Positions 28,177 to 36,443 of a DNA stretch of 42,742 nucleotides are shown here, one piece after another. The DNA lies in contig JAATGL010000038.1 of the NCBI GenBank assembly GCA_015654705.1, forward strand, positions 1 to 42,742. Reading direction: 5' to 3'. Made by a program: the position numbers and the translations under genes. The stretch's first letter is position 1. Every line of letters begins with the position of its first letter. The DNA is from Alphaproteobacteria bacterium. GTDB lineage: Bacteria > Pseudomonadota > Alphaproteobacteria > Micropepsales > Micropepsaceae. The notes beneath the pieces were generated by a model. It did no database searches and was not told the DNA's origin. It saw nothing but the letters and a program-made list of their open reading frames with translations.

Positions 28177-30195
28177 ATGCAATCGACACGATCTTCTTTC
28201 AGGGCCGTGCTGCGAGGCGGCGTTGCCGCGCTCGCCGCGTTGCCCATGATCGCCCAAACCTGCCTCGCCGGCGCCACGACGTTTCACGGCGAGAAGGTAA
28301 TCAAGTCCGAAGGCGCTCCGCCCTCGCAGGTCCTGGTGCACAACATCAAAACCCCCATGGGCCGCAACGACAGCAAAACGACGACGCCGATCAAGCACGT
28401 CATCATCATCGTCGGAGAAAATCGCAGCTTCGATCATCTGTACGGGACCTATGTGTCTCCGTCCGGCGATCCGGTGCTGAACCTTTTCTCGGAAGGCATC
28501 GTCAAGGCGGACGGCACGCCGGGACCGAACTTCTCCAAGGCGCAGCAGATGCAGGCTTCCGACACGGACACGTTCAGCGTCAGTCCGGAGATCGCGGGCC
28601 CGTACAAGAAGCTTCCCGCGCCGAACCTGGCCTTTACGCCCGAAGCCACGAGCTATGCGGCCGCCCCCTGGGTCAACACCCAGGTCGCCGGTCAGTATGA
28701 TTACGGCCTGCTGAAGAAGGATCTGCCGGCCGCGACCGAGGGCGCCTCGGGCCTGCCGCAGGAGACGATCGACACGCGCATCAACAACGCCACCAAGCTG
28801 CCGTCCGGTCCGTTCCAGCTCTCGCCTGGCGTGGGCTCGGAAGACTATGCGGACAGCCCGGTGCATCGTTTCTACCAGATGTTCCAGCAGCTGGATTGCA
28901 ATGTCTCCTATGCGACCAAGGCGAATCCGAGCGGCTGCCGCGCCGATCTGTTTCCGTGGGTCGAGGTCACGATTGGAGCGGGCTCCAACGGCAACCCGCC
29001 GCCGAAGAACTTCAACGAAGAGACGACCCTTGAGGGCGCGACGTCGATGGGCTTCTACAACGTCCAGCAGGGCGATGCCCCCTACTTCAAGCAGCTCGCG
29101 GACCAGTACACGCTGCTCGACAATTATCACCAGCCCGCCAAGGGCGGCACGGGTCTCGACAGCATCTATCTCGGCTTCGCCGACGATATCTGGTACAGCG
29201 ACGGCAAGGGCAAGGCCCTGACGCCGCCGGCGAACCAGATCGAGAATCCCGATCCGATGGCGTCCACCAACAATTGGTATAGCCAGGACGGCTATTCGGG
29301 CGGCTCCTACAGCGAATGCTCGGATTCGGCGCAGAAGGGCGTGGCGTCGGTCAACGCCTATCTTTCGAGCGTCGGCGTGGATCCGAACTGCGAAGCCGGA
29401 CATTACTACCTTCTGAACAACTACAATCCCGGCTATGTGGGCAACGGCGATCTGGCCGCCAAGTCCCAGGGACCGTTCACGATCCCGCCTTCCTCGACGC
29501 CGTCGATCGCCGACGTGCTGAACAAGTACGACGTTTCCTGGGCCTATTACGGCGAAGCGTGGAACGCGTATGTCAACGATCCGAGCTACTACGCGGAAGG
29601 TTCGGAATACTGCAACATCTGCAATCCCTTCCTCTATGAGACGCAGATCATGCGGGGCAAGAACAAGGACGGCGTCCCCTACCGCATCGCCAATCTTCAC
29701 GACACGACCGACCTTTATGATGCTCTGAGGACCGGCGAACTTCCGGCCGTTTCCTATGTGAAGCCGAGCGGCGTCAACGACGGACATCCGGAGTCGTCGC
29801 AGGTTGCGGAGCTCGAGGGCTTCATCAAGAAGATCGTCACCGAAGTGCAGGCGAACAAGAAGCTCGCCAACAGCACCGCCATCCTGATCACCTTCGACGA
29901 AGGCGGCGGCTACTACGACTCGGGCTACGTCCAGCAGCTCGACTTCTTCGGCGACGGCACGCGCATCCCGATGCTCATCGTCTCGCCGTGGACCAAGGGC
30001 GGCCATATCTCGCACGTCTACAGCGATCATGCCTCCATCCCGAAGTTCATCGAGGCGAACTGGGGCCTTCCGACCATCACCGGCCGCAGCCGCGACAACA
30101 TGCCGAACCCGATCACCGATCCGAAGGATCCTTACGTGCCGACCAACGGCCGGTCGATCAGCGACATGATGGCCGCGTTCAACTTCCACTCGTAA
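28177..30195 (+). CDS. Secreted acid phosphatase/phospholipase C-family phosphoesterase (large)
   Basis: A 672-aa exported hydrolase of the PF04185 family. Signal peptide to about residue 31 (TCLAGA). HVIIIVGENRSFDHLYGTYV gives metal ligands Glu81/Asn82. Further motifs are QGDAPYFKQLADQYTLLDNYHQ, AKGGTGLDSIYLGFADDIWY, FDEGGGYYDSG and DHASIPKFIEANWGLP. Extra Gly/Tyr/Asn-rich loops make it longer than the 485-aa relative at 15872. Start ATG 28177 has AAGGGGAA upstream. A strong terminator follows 20 bp after the stop, so it is probably transcribed alone. Substrate could be phosphomonoesters or phospholipids. Confidence 0.88.
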   Translation: MQSTRSSFRAVLRGGVAALAALPMIAQTCLAGATTFHGEKVIKSEGAPPSQVLVHNIKTPMGRNDSKTTTPIKHVIIIVGENRSFDHLYGTYVSPSGDPVLNLFSEGIVKADGTPGPNFSKAQQMQASDTDTFSVSPEIAGPYKKLPAPNLAFTPEATSYAAAPWVNTQVAGQYDYGLLKKDLPAATEGASGLPQETIDTRINNATKLPSGPFQLSPGVGSEDYADSPVHRFYQMFQQLDCNVSYATKANPSGCRADLFPWVEVTIGAGSNGNPPPKNFNEETTLEGATSMGFYNVQQGDAPYFKQLADQYTLLDNYHQPAKGGTGLDSIYLGFADDIWYSDGKGKALTPPANQIENPDPMASTNNWYSQDGYSGGSYSECSDSAQKGVASVNAYLSSVGVDPNCEAGHYYLLNNYNPGYVGNGDLAAKSQGPFTIPPSSTPSIADVLNKYDVSWAYYGEAWNAYVNDPSYYAEGSEYCNICNPFLYETQIMRGKNKDGVPYRIANLHDTTDLYDALRTGELPAVSYVKPSGVNDGHPESSQVAELEGFIKKIVTEVQANKKLANSTAILITFDEGGGYYDSGYVQQLDFFGDGTRIPMLIVSPWTKGGHISHVYSDHASIPKFIEANWGLPTITGRSRDNMPNPITDPKDPYVPTNGRSISDMMAAFNFHS

Positions 30196-30216
30196 TATCG
30201 ACTTACCGAAATGGGA

Positions 30217-30244
30217 AAAGGGCGCCTTCGGGCGCCCTTTTTTC
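30217..30244 (+). terminator. Rho-independent terminator after the large phosphoesterase
   Basis: AAAGGGCGCC-TTCG-GGCGCCCTTT: a perfect 10-bp stem with a stable TTCG tetraloop followed by a run of T. It lies about 20 bp after the phosphoesterase stop. Confidence 0.92.
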
Positions 30245-30392
30245 TTGTGAAAATTCATTCGTACCGTTCTTGGTGCAAGGCCGTTCGGTTTTCGGCAGCG
30301 GTGCGCGGATCCCTACTCTACCCGGCGACAGGACCGGGTCGGCCATGTCGGACAGGTGTTCGATTCTATCGACGCAAAAAGCGCGGAGCAGA

Positions 30393-31094
30393 TTACCAGG
30401 GGACCGTCCGACCGAAGCGATCAAGATATTGCAGGCCGGGCGTTCCAAGCTTCGAGACCAGCACGTTTACCAGGCTCGGCACGCTTTCCTCGATGCTGAA
30501 GGGCGCATCCGGACCGCCCAGATCGGTACGGATCCAGCCCGGAGCCATCAGCACCATCGCGCGCGGCGGCGGGGCTTGGCGGGCCGCGAAGCTCCGCATG
30601 AACATGTTCAGCGCCGCCTTGCTGCCGCGATAGACTTCCCGCATCCCCGTCTCGTTGTTGGCGATGCTGCCCTGCCCGGACGACATCGCGCCGATCAGGC
30701 CCTGCGCAGGCACGAGATCCTGCAGCGCTTCGATGACGCGCATGGGGCTCAGCGCGTTCGTGATCATCACGCGCATGAACTCTTCCGTGGTCACGTCCCC
30801 GATATGCACATGCTCATCGCGCGTGGCGGTTCCGGCGTTCACGAACAGCATGTCGAGCACCCTGCCCGACAGGCGGTTGCGCAGGGCCGCGATCTCGCCC
30901 TGATCGTTGATCTCGAGCGTCTCGATCTCCACCCGGCCTTCGTACGCCTCCGCCAGGTCGTGGAGCTTCGTGTGGGCCCCTGCCCTCACCGTACCGATCA
31001 CATTCCACCCCCTCGTCAGCAACTCGGCGGCCATCGCATGGCCGAGCCCGCGCGACGCTCCAACGATCAGGATCGTACTGGTGGCCGGGCCCAT
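30393..31094 (-). CDS. Short-chain dehydrogenase/reductase (CsgA-type)
   Basis: A 233-aa SDR. VGASRGLGHAMA is the nucleotide motif, FVNAGT the NNAG-equivalent, Ser in GAMSSGQGSI and YRGSKAAL the catalytic Ser/Tyr/Lys. The start (STILIVGASRGLG) and the SIANNETG loop are like the C-factor/CsgA group of SDRs. GAGG lies about seven bases before ATG 31094. It stands alone, on the strand opposite its neighbours. Substrate unknown. Confidence 0.9.
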   Translation of the reverse strand: MGPATSTILIVGASRGLGHAMAAELLTRGWNVIGTVRAGAHTKLHDLAEAYEGRVEIETLEINDQGEIAALRNRLSGRVLDMLFVNAGTATRDEHVHIGDVTTEEFMRVMITNALSPMRVIEALQDLVPAQGLIGAMSSGQGSIANNETGMREVYRGSKAALNMFMRSFAARQAPPPRAMVLMAPGWIRTDLGGPDAPFSIEESVPSLVNVLVSKLGTPGLQYLDRFGRTVPW

Positions 31095-31369
31095 GGGATG
31101 CCTCTAACTCGATGGGGTCGGCGACAGATTTAATGGATCCGCTCGACAGGCACCAGACGCACATTGCTTCGGATGATCGTGAGCAGCGACGATCACACGG
31201 AAAAGGTGTTTGGCGCCTGGACACGCGAGAGATGCGCCACCGTGCCTTGATCGATTTCGGGCCCCATGTTAATTTTTGGTTATCCAATCTTGGATCGTGG
31301 CGTCATATGTCGCCAAGGGCGAGCTGCGTTTCGCTGTCCGATCGTCGTTCAAATGAAGGGGGTATCTCC

Positions 31370-32329
31370 GTGAAAAATACGCTTCTGAAGCTGATCGTCA
31401 GCGTTGCTCTATCCGTTTCCGGCCTGACGGCGGCCCAGGCACTGACCAGCGCCGGCCGAAATCATCCGGCGGGCGTTCCGCAGAGTTACCTCATTACGCC
31501 CTTCGGCTATTTCCATCCCAGCTGTGTTGTGCACCTGGCCCGAGGGGATGTGTTGCGGCATGATGAAAAAACCATCCAGCACGCGAATGGAACCACGAGC
31601 CCCATGCGCGCGTGCAGCCATCCGCATTACAGAGCCGACGGAGAAAAGGTGACCGGGGATGAGCGGCACGCCGCAACCCCCGACATCAGCCATGCCTGGG
31701 TCGAGTACGGCAGCGTCACCTCGAAAAGTTCCTATGGCCAATTGTATGCCCAATGGAGCGTGCCCCCGACGCCGACTTCGAAAGACGGCCAGACCCTCTT
31801 TTACTTTCCGGGCATGGAAGACATCGACGACGTCGTGACCATCATCCAGCCTGTCCTGGGCTGGAATTCCGATTACGCCTCGGCGTGGGGCATTGCCAGC
31901 TGGAATTGCTGCGAAAGCGGCACGACCTATGAGGCCCAGCCGCAACCCGTCAATCCCGGAGACACGATTCTCGGCTCCATGGTGGCCAACTGTCCCGCCG
32001 GAACAAAGACCTGCACCTCATGGGACATCGTGACCCTGGATCTGCAAAACGGCAAATCCTCCGAACTGCCCAATACCTCGAATTTTGGGCAGACCTTCAA
32101 TTGGGCTTTCGGCGGCGTGCTGGAGGTCTACAGCGTTTCCCAGTGCAGCGATTATCCGTCCAACGGCGGACTTTGGGGTAGCCGCTCTCTCTCTTTCCAC
32201 GAGATCGGGCTCTACAACTACAAACTCAAGCCGGTCAAGCCGAAGTGGGATATCACCGTGACCAGCGGATTGAGCCCGCAATGCAACTATGGCGGCTCGG
32301 TGCCGAACCAGGTGATTATCAATTATTGA
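31370..32329 (+). CDS. Secreted protein of unassigned family, beta-rich
   Basis: A 319-aa exported protein starting at GTG 31370 (AAGGGGG seven bases upstream). Signal peptide ends near AQA. The mature part is rich in aromatics and beta strands: ISHAWVEYGSV, YGQLYAQWSVPPTP, TLFYFPGMEDID, IIQPVLGWNSDYASAWGIASWNCCE, then PVNPGDTILGSMVANC. The order (AxWSVP, an IIQPVL strand, PGDxI) recalls concanavalin-like or glutamic-peptidase-type folds and fungal secreted proteins, but the catalytic residues cannot be assigned. Eight or so Cys suggest disulfides. Stands alone between SDR and GST. Confidence 0.7.
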   Translation: MKNTLLKLIVSVALSVSGLTAAQALTSAGRNHPAGVPQSYLITPFGYFHPSCVVHLARGDVLRHDEKTIQHANGTTSPMRACSHPHYRADGEKVTGDERHAATPDISHAWVEYGSVTSKSSYGQLYAQWSVPPTPTSKDGQTLFYFPGMEDIDDVVTIIQPVLGWNSDYASAWGIASWNCCESGTTYEAQPQPVNPGDTILGSMVANCPAGTKTCTSWDIVTLDLQNGKSSELPNTSNFGQTFNWAFGGVLEVYSVSQCSDYPSNGGLWGSRSLSFHEIGLYNYKLKPVKPKWDITVTSGLSPQCNYGGSVPNQVIINY

Positions 32330-32548
32330 TCCGCATTTTTGATACTGCTGAGCCGTAGGTGGTCGGGTGAGCGCGTCGCATTTAGGCTGCCATTTGGTGC
32401 CGCGGTCAGAGGGCTAGAGAATGCAATGGGACGGAGCGCGAAGCTTTAAGAAGCACCGCGGTCCGTCTCGATGCATAAGCGGTCACGCAGGTAGACGGCG
32501 GCCAGAATCACGAGCCGACCTTACGCACCGGAGCGCCAGACGGACGCT

Positions 32549-33193
32549 TCAGTGTTCTGACATCGTCACCCGGTTCTTTACGCTGGGGCGCTCCTGCATT
32601 CTTGCGTACCAAGCCTGAAGTGCCTCGCACTCCGCCGGCACCGGCAGCGCCACGAGCCCAGCAAAAATCAACCCGCCTATGACCGTGATGTCCGCCATCG
32701 AGAACGCCTCGCCGGCGACGAAAGGCCGACTTTTCAGAATGCCGTCGAAATAGTGCATGCCCTTTAGGGCTTTGGCGCGCTGGTGAAAGCCCCATTCGGC
32801 ATTCTGATAAATCTCGACGTCGGGCCCAAGCCCCGGCGTGGCGTGATGGAAATAGACGCTGACGGCGTCGAGCAGCTCCAGTTCGGCGCGCTTGCTCATC
32901 ATGTGGATCAAGCCCTTCTCGCGCGGCGTCCCGCCGGCGAGCGTGGGAGCGCCGTCAAGCGCGTCGAGATATTCGGTAATGGCGGTGCACTCGGCAAGGA
33001 AGGTCCCATCGTCGAGTTCGAGCACCGGCAGCGTGCCCGAGTAGTTCTTGGCGAGGAACTCGGGCTTCTTGTGCTCGCCCTTCCAGAGATCGACCAAAAC
33101 GAACTCGACACACGATTGCAGGTTCTTTTCGCCCAGCGCGATCCGAACCCGAGCCGGATAGGGGCCGGTGGGCGCGTCGTAGATTTTCATCAT
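32549..33193 (-). CDS. Glutathione S-transferase
   Basis: A 214-aa cytosolic GST. Thioredoxin-like N-terminal domain KIYDAPTGPYPARVRIALGE, with cis-Pro in GTLPVLELDDG and the glutathione-binding AECTAITEYLD (Glu-Cys/Ser). The helical C-terminal domain has FSMADITVIGGL (N-capping box). Start ATG 33193 is eight bases after AGAGGA; the in-frame ATG at 33199 would be only two bases away. Divergent from the TetR gene, with two operator dyads between. Probably derepressed by an electrophilic ligand (inference). Confidence 0.9.
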   Translation of the reverse strand: MMKIYDAPTGPYPARVRIALGEKNLQSCVEFVLVDLWKGEHKKPEFLAKNYSGTLPVLELDDGTFLAECTAITEYLDALDGAPTLAGGTPREKGLIHMMSKRAELELLDAVSVYFHHATPGLGPDVEIYQNAEWGFHQRAKALKGMHYFDGILKSRPFVAGEAFSMADITVIGGLIFAGLVALPVPAECEALQAWYARMQERPSVKNRVTMSEH

Positions 33194-33213
33194 ATTCATA
33201 TTCCTCTATATAT

Positions 33214-33231
33214 CTACCTGCCACTTGGTAG
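33214..33231. promoter_or_regulatory. TetR operator dyad 1 (GST side)
   Basis: CTACCTGCCACTTGGTAG: CTACC and GGTAG are inverted around an 8-bp centre. It lies 21 bp upstream of the GST start codon, where bound repressor would block transcription. A near-copy lies at 33267-33284. Confidence 0.8.
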
Positions 33232-33266
33232 TCTTAAATACGGGTTTCAAATTTCCAGGTCAATGC

Positions 33267-33284
33267 CTATCTGTCGCTTGGTAG
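33267..33284. promoter_or_regulatory. TetR operator dyad 2 (tetR side)
   Basis: CTATCTGTCGCTTGGTAG: matches dyad 1 at 15 of 18 positions in the same orientation, including the right arm CTTGGTAG. It is 29 bp before the TetR start. The two centres are 53 bp apart, about five helical turns. Confidence 0.8.
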
Positions 33285-33312
33285 GCGATTGGCAGTGGTG
33301 GCGAGGTAGCAA

Positions 33313-33876
33313 ATGAGTTCGAGCTCTAGGGAAGCGATTTTGGCGGCCGCCAGACGGGCCGCGCAGGCGCATGGCTATGGCGGCTTGAATTTCCGCGATC
33401 TTGCGAATGAGGTGGGCATCAAGGCCGCGAGCATTCACTATCACTTCCCGAGCAAAGGCGATCTCGGCGCGGCGGTGGCGAGACGTTATTGGGAGGACGC
33501 AGCGGCCGACCTCGAGTCCATGCTGGCCGGAACATCGGACCCGGCGCTTTGCCTGCGCCGGTATCCCGATATCTTCCGCAAATCGCTCGAGGCCGGCAAT
33601 CGCATGTGCCTCTGCAGCTTCATGGCTGCCGAATATGACGATCTGCCGGACGCGGTGAAGACCGAGGTTCAGACCTTTGCCGATGTCAACGTGACGTGGC
33701 TGAGCAAGGTCCTAACTGCCGCGGCGGTGGTCGGTGCCAAGGAGAGCGAAGGGCGGGCTCACGCCATCTTCGCCGCTATCGCCGGCGCCCAGCTCGTCGC
33801 GAGGAGCCGCTCGAACCTCTCGCTCTACGACGCCTTGATCGACAATTATCGCGCGGCAGGACTCTTGCCGGCGTGA
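33313..33876 (+). CDS. TetR/AcrR-family transcriptional repressor
   Basis: A 187-aa regulator. N-terminal HTH: SREAILAAARRAAQAHGYGG, NFRDLANEVGIKAASIHYHF, PSKGDLGAAV; the IHYHFPSKGDL segment is the recognition helix and following turn. The C-terminal ligand domain contains Cys residues (RMCLCSF) that could sense electrophiles, as in NemR-like regulators. GAGG precedes ATG 33313. Divergent from the GST gene; the two dyads in the shared region are its likely sites, giving autoregulation plus GST control. Confidence 0.93.
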   Translation: MSSSSREAILAAARRAAQAHGYGGLNFRDLANEVGIKAASIHYHFPSKGDLGAAVARRYWEDAAADLESMLAGTSDPALCLRRYPDIFRKSLEAGNRMCLCSFMAAEYDDLPDAVKTEVQTFADVNVTWLSKVLTAAAVVGAKESEGRAHAIFAAIAGAQLVARSRSNLSLYDALIDNYRAAGLLPA

Positions 33877-34093
33877 GCGGCGCTATCTTCCATAGTCGAC
33901 ACTTTCCACGGCAATCCCGGCAGCTGCCGCAGCGCGCGCGACTTTCTCTTCCGACCAGATCAAGAGAAAACAGCCAAAGCGCAATAATCGGCACTTGTCA
34001 AAAGACGGGAACCGATCGAGAGCCAAAGGCGCGTCAAGCCGGCCGCCTTCAGCCGAAATGCAACGCAACCTGCCGCCCTGCCGTCGCCGGATC

Positions 34094-34918
34094 TCACCGT
34101 GGCGCTGAGATCGACTCAGCTTGAGGTTCGGGCGCCGCCGGCAAAGCCAGTCGCACCAGCGCCAACGCGCCCGGTATCACCATGGAGAAAATGGCGATGA
34201 GCCTCAACTCCGGCAATCGCCCCGGCGACAGGTATTGAAGCGAAAAAAGACAATAGAGCATGACCGGCAGAGCCGCGAAAAGCCCGCCGAAACGGTAGGC
34301 CGCGCCGGCGCGCTTGCCCGCGAGTCGATCGACAGTGTCGAAGGCGAGGTAGATCACGAAGGTGTTCAGCACCCAGCCGAAATAATTGTGCAGCGGCACG
34401 CCAAAATGGGGGCCCCCATCCAGCCACACCCAATTGTGGGCGGCCGCCATGGGCGGATCCATCACCATGTCCCAACCGGTCATGACCAGGGCTGAGAGGA
34501 GCGCCAGCGTCACCGCGCCGAAGGGCCGGCGCACATCCACGCCGCGCAGCAGCGACTGTGCCACCACCCAGGAGGGATAGATCATCATGAACCAGCCCAG
34601 CGGGACGAGTACCGGCACATTGCTGAGCTTCGGCCCCAGCATATCGCTGTAGTAATAGCGGCCGAAGACCAGCCCCGTGCGCACGCCCACCTCCTCCGCG
34701 ATGAAGGAGATGACCACCGTCAGTACGAAGAACAGGGCCGCGCGCCCGGCTCCCAGCCTCAGCCCCGCATGCAACAGCGAGAAGGCCGTAAAGGCCGGGA
34801 TGAAGACGAGATCACCCGGCGCCGGCAGGGCCACCCAACGATAGACGATGTTGGCGACGATGAAATAGGCGACGAGGACGAACAGCACCCCGTCCACGGC
34901 CCGCAAAACACGCTGCAT
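34094..34918 (-). CDS. Carotenoid biosynthesis membrane protein (CruF/DUF422-like)
   Basis: A 274-aa integral membrane protein with about seven or eight spans. Family features are FIAEEVGVRTGLVFGRYYYS, NVPVLVPLGWFMMIYPSWV, MTGWDMVMDPPMAAAHNWVW and GVPLHNYFGWVL. CruF-type proteins hydrate the C-1,2 double bond of acyclic carotenoids (bisanhydrobacterioruberin/gamma-carotene 1',2'-hydratase); related bacterial DUF422 proteins have unproven roles. No other carotenoid gene is in the window. Start ATG 34918 is preferred; a longer frame to 35062 is not supported by hydrophobicity or ribosome site. Confidence 0.8.
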   Translation of the reverse strand: MQRVLRAVDGVLFVLVAYFIVANIVYRWVALPAPGDLVFIPAFTAFSLLHAGLRLGAGRAALFFVLTVVISFIAEEVGVRTGLVFGRYYYSDMLGPKLSNVPVLVPLGWFMMIYPSWVVAQSLLRGVDVRRPFGAVTLALLSALVMTGWDMVMDPPMAAAHNWVWLDGGPHFGVPLHNYFGWVLNTFVIYLAFDTVDRLAGKRAGAAYRFGGLFAALPVMLYCLFSLQYLSPGRLPELRLIAIFSMVIPGALALVRLALPAAPEPQAESISAPR

Positions 34919-35168
34919 CCAATCCCCCGAACGTCGATACTGCGCCCAGATTATAACCCTTCGCACGCGATGGGAACCGGTTCGGCAGATTGATGTCGTG
35001 GTCCAGCGATGCCAATGAGGCGGTCGAACTTGTGTATGGTCCGCCATAGCTGTCGCCGCCATTGGGGCGTGCGTTCATGAAATCGTCTTCGCTCTGCGTG
35101 CCGCTCTAACTGTTAATCTCGCCTGCGATCGCGCCGCCGATGGTCTGGCCGATGGCATCAGGCAGGGC

Positions 35169-35222
35169 AAGCGCATTCGCGACAAGTTTGCGGCTTCCAA
35201 AAAGAAGGGAATGTGGATGGGG
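35169..35222 (+). pseudogene. Serine recombinase (resolvase) remnant, 18 codons
   Basis: In one frame these bases read KRIRDKFAASKKKGMWMG, which matches the highly conserved boundary segment of large serine recombinases (pattern: RIRDK-x-AAS-K-KGMWMGG). Nothing of the catalytic or zinc-ribbon domains is left: the flanks in the same frame show no further similarity, and directly after the final Gly the sequence enters an alpha/beta hydrolase in another frame. This is a relic of an integrase or transposon event. Confidence 0.65.
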
Positions 35223-35223
35223 A

Positions 35224-35856
35224 GATGGCTCGGGCTGGAAGGGCGTTTACGACATCCTGAAGAAGGACGGCTACAACGTCAGCGATGTCGCGAATCCAGA
35301 CACGGGCCTTGCCGACGATATCGCAGCGACCCAGCGGGTTCTCGCGCGGCAGGATGGACCAACGATCTTGGTCGGCCACTCCTACGGTGGCGTAATCATT
35401 TCCAATGCAGGAATCGACCCGAAGGTGGTGGGTCTCGTTTATATTGCTGCGTTTGCACCCGACATCGGTGAGTCCGCTGGACAGTTCTTGCCGAAGGGAC
35501 CACTTCCCGGCACGCCGACGAAAGAAGGCTTCCTCTTTATGAAGCGCGCAATCTTTCTCGCCGCATTTGCGCCGGACGTGCCCCAGGACGTGAAGGAATT
35601 CATGGCGGACGGCCAAGTCCCGATTCAACTCAGCGGCATCCTCGCGAAAGCGACGTTGGCAGCGTGGAAGAATAAGCCGACTTGGTATCTCGTTTCCAAG
35701 GACGACCAGATCATCCCTCCAGACAATGAGCGGATGTTCGCGAGACGCATGAAGGCAACCACAGAGGAAGTTGCCGGAAGCCACGTGGCCTTTATAGCAC
35801 ATCCCGATGTAGCTGCACGCATCATCGAAGCGGCGGCACAGGGAGTGAGACACTAG
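35224..35856 (+). pseudogene. Alpha/beta hydrolase lacking its N-terminus
   Basis: About 210 codons of a hydrolase related to the one at 9740: DGSGWKGVYDILKKDGYNV, nucleophile GHSYGG, acid in SKDDQIIPPDN and His in AGSHVAFIAHPD. The first strand and the HG oxyanion motif (VVLVHGAFA in the relative) are missing; the frame upstream instead reads unrelated residues and abuts the recombinase remnant. The frame stays open from 35140, so a protein could be made, but it would lack the oxyanion loop and is probably inactive. Confidence 0.75.
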
Positions 35857-35877
35857 CCATTGGCGGCGCGAGGCAGC

Positions 35878-36249
35878 TTGAGCCTTTCCGATCTCGCCTC
35901 AATCGGCAGTCTCGTGAGCAGCGTTGCCGTTCTAGCGGCCCTGAACTTTGTCGAACTTCAACTCCGCCAAAATACCAGGGCAATTCGCGCGACGGCATCA
36001 CAAGCACATTCGGCGAATTGGCAGCAGATCGTCGCGCCTATCGTCGAGAACACCGAGGTTGCACGGGTCTGGCGCATTGGCCTCCAAGTGACAGTCCTAC
36101 CTCATGAATGGACAGAGGATAAGCGTCGCGGATCGCCGACAAATAATGATGCGGCGGGCGTTCGGCACCCATGTAGTTTTCCGCGTGAACTTCAAAGAAG
36201 CCAATATCGGGACCGTGTCCAGGATCACGCGATAGTGTTCTGTCTTTAA
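35878..36249 (+). CDS. Short membrane-anchored hypothetical protein, possibly truncated
   Basis: About 123 aa: one membrane span ([19 protein letters not shown]) followed by a cytoplasmic helix ([32 protein letters not shown]). The N-terminal pattern [12 protein letters not shown]...[10 protein letters not shown] is that of a widespread proteobacterial family of unknown function with a full length near 170-200 aa. After about residue 75 the sequence loses resemblance and turns Arg/Pro-rich, so the 3' part is probably out of frame or replaced. TTG 35878 has GAGG upstream. It follows the damaged hydrolase. Confidence 0.5.
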   Translation: MSLSDLASIGSLVSSVAVLAALNFVELQLRQNTRAIRATASQAHSANWQQIVAPIVENTEVARVWRIGLQVTVLPHEWTEDKRRGSPTNNDAAGVRHPCSFPRELQRSQYRDRVQDHAIVFCL

Positions 36250-36443
36250 CCCGAGGCCTGCACGAAGTGGAAGCGTAAAATCGCAGGTGTAACTATGAAT
36301 CATTGGCGGTGAAAGTTCTCAATGGCGAAACACGATTTCTTTCGTGTTGCCAAACCGGGCGAGTTCGCCGCACTGAAATTTTTGTTTTGAGTTTTACAAC
36401 CGCACAGCTCGCAGTCTCGGCAGACGATATCCAAGCGACTTTG

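Noticed and set aside
28150-30258. Long open minus-strand frame opposite the large phosphoesterase.
   Set aside because: Runs through the terminator and signal-peptide region, with repetitive Arg/Val composition and no family resemblance. It mirrors the biased codons of the real gene.
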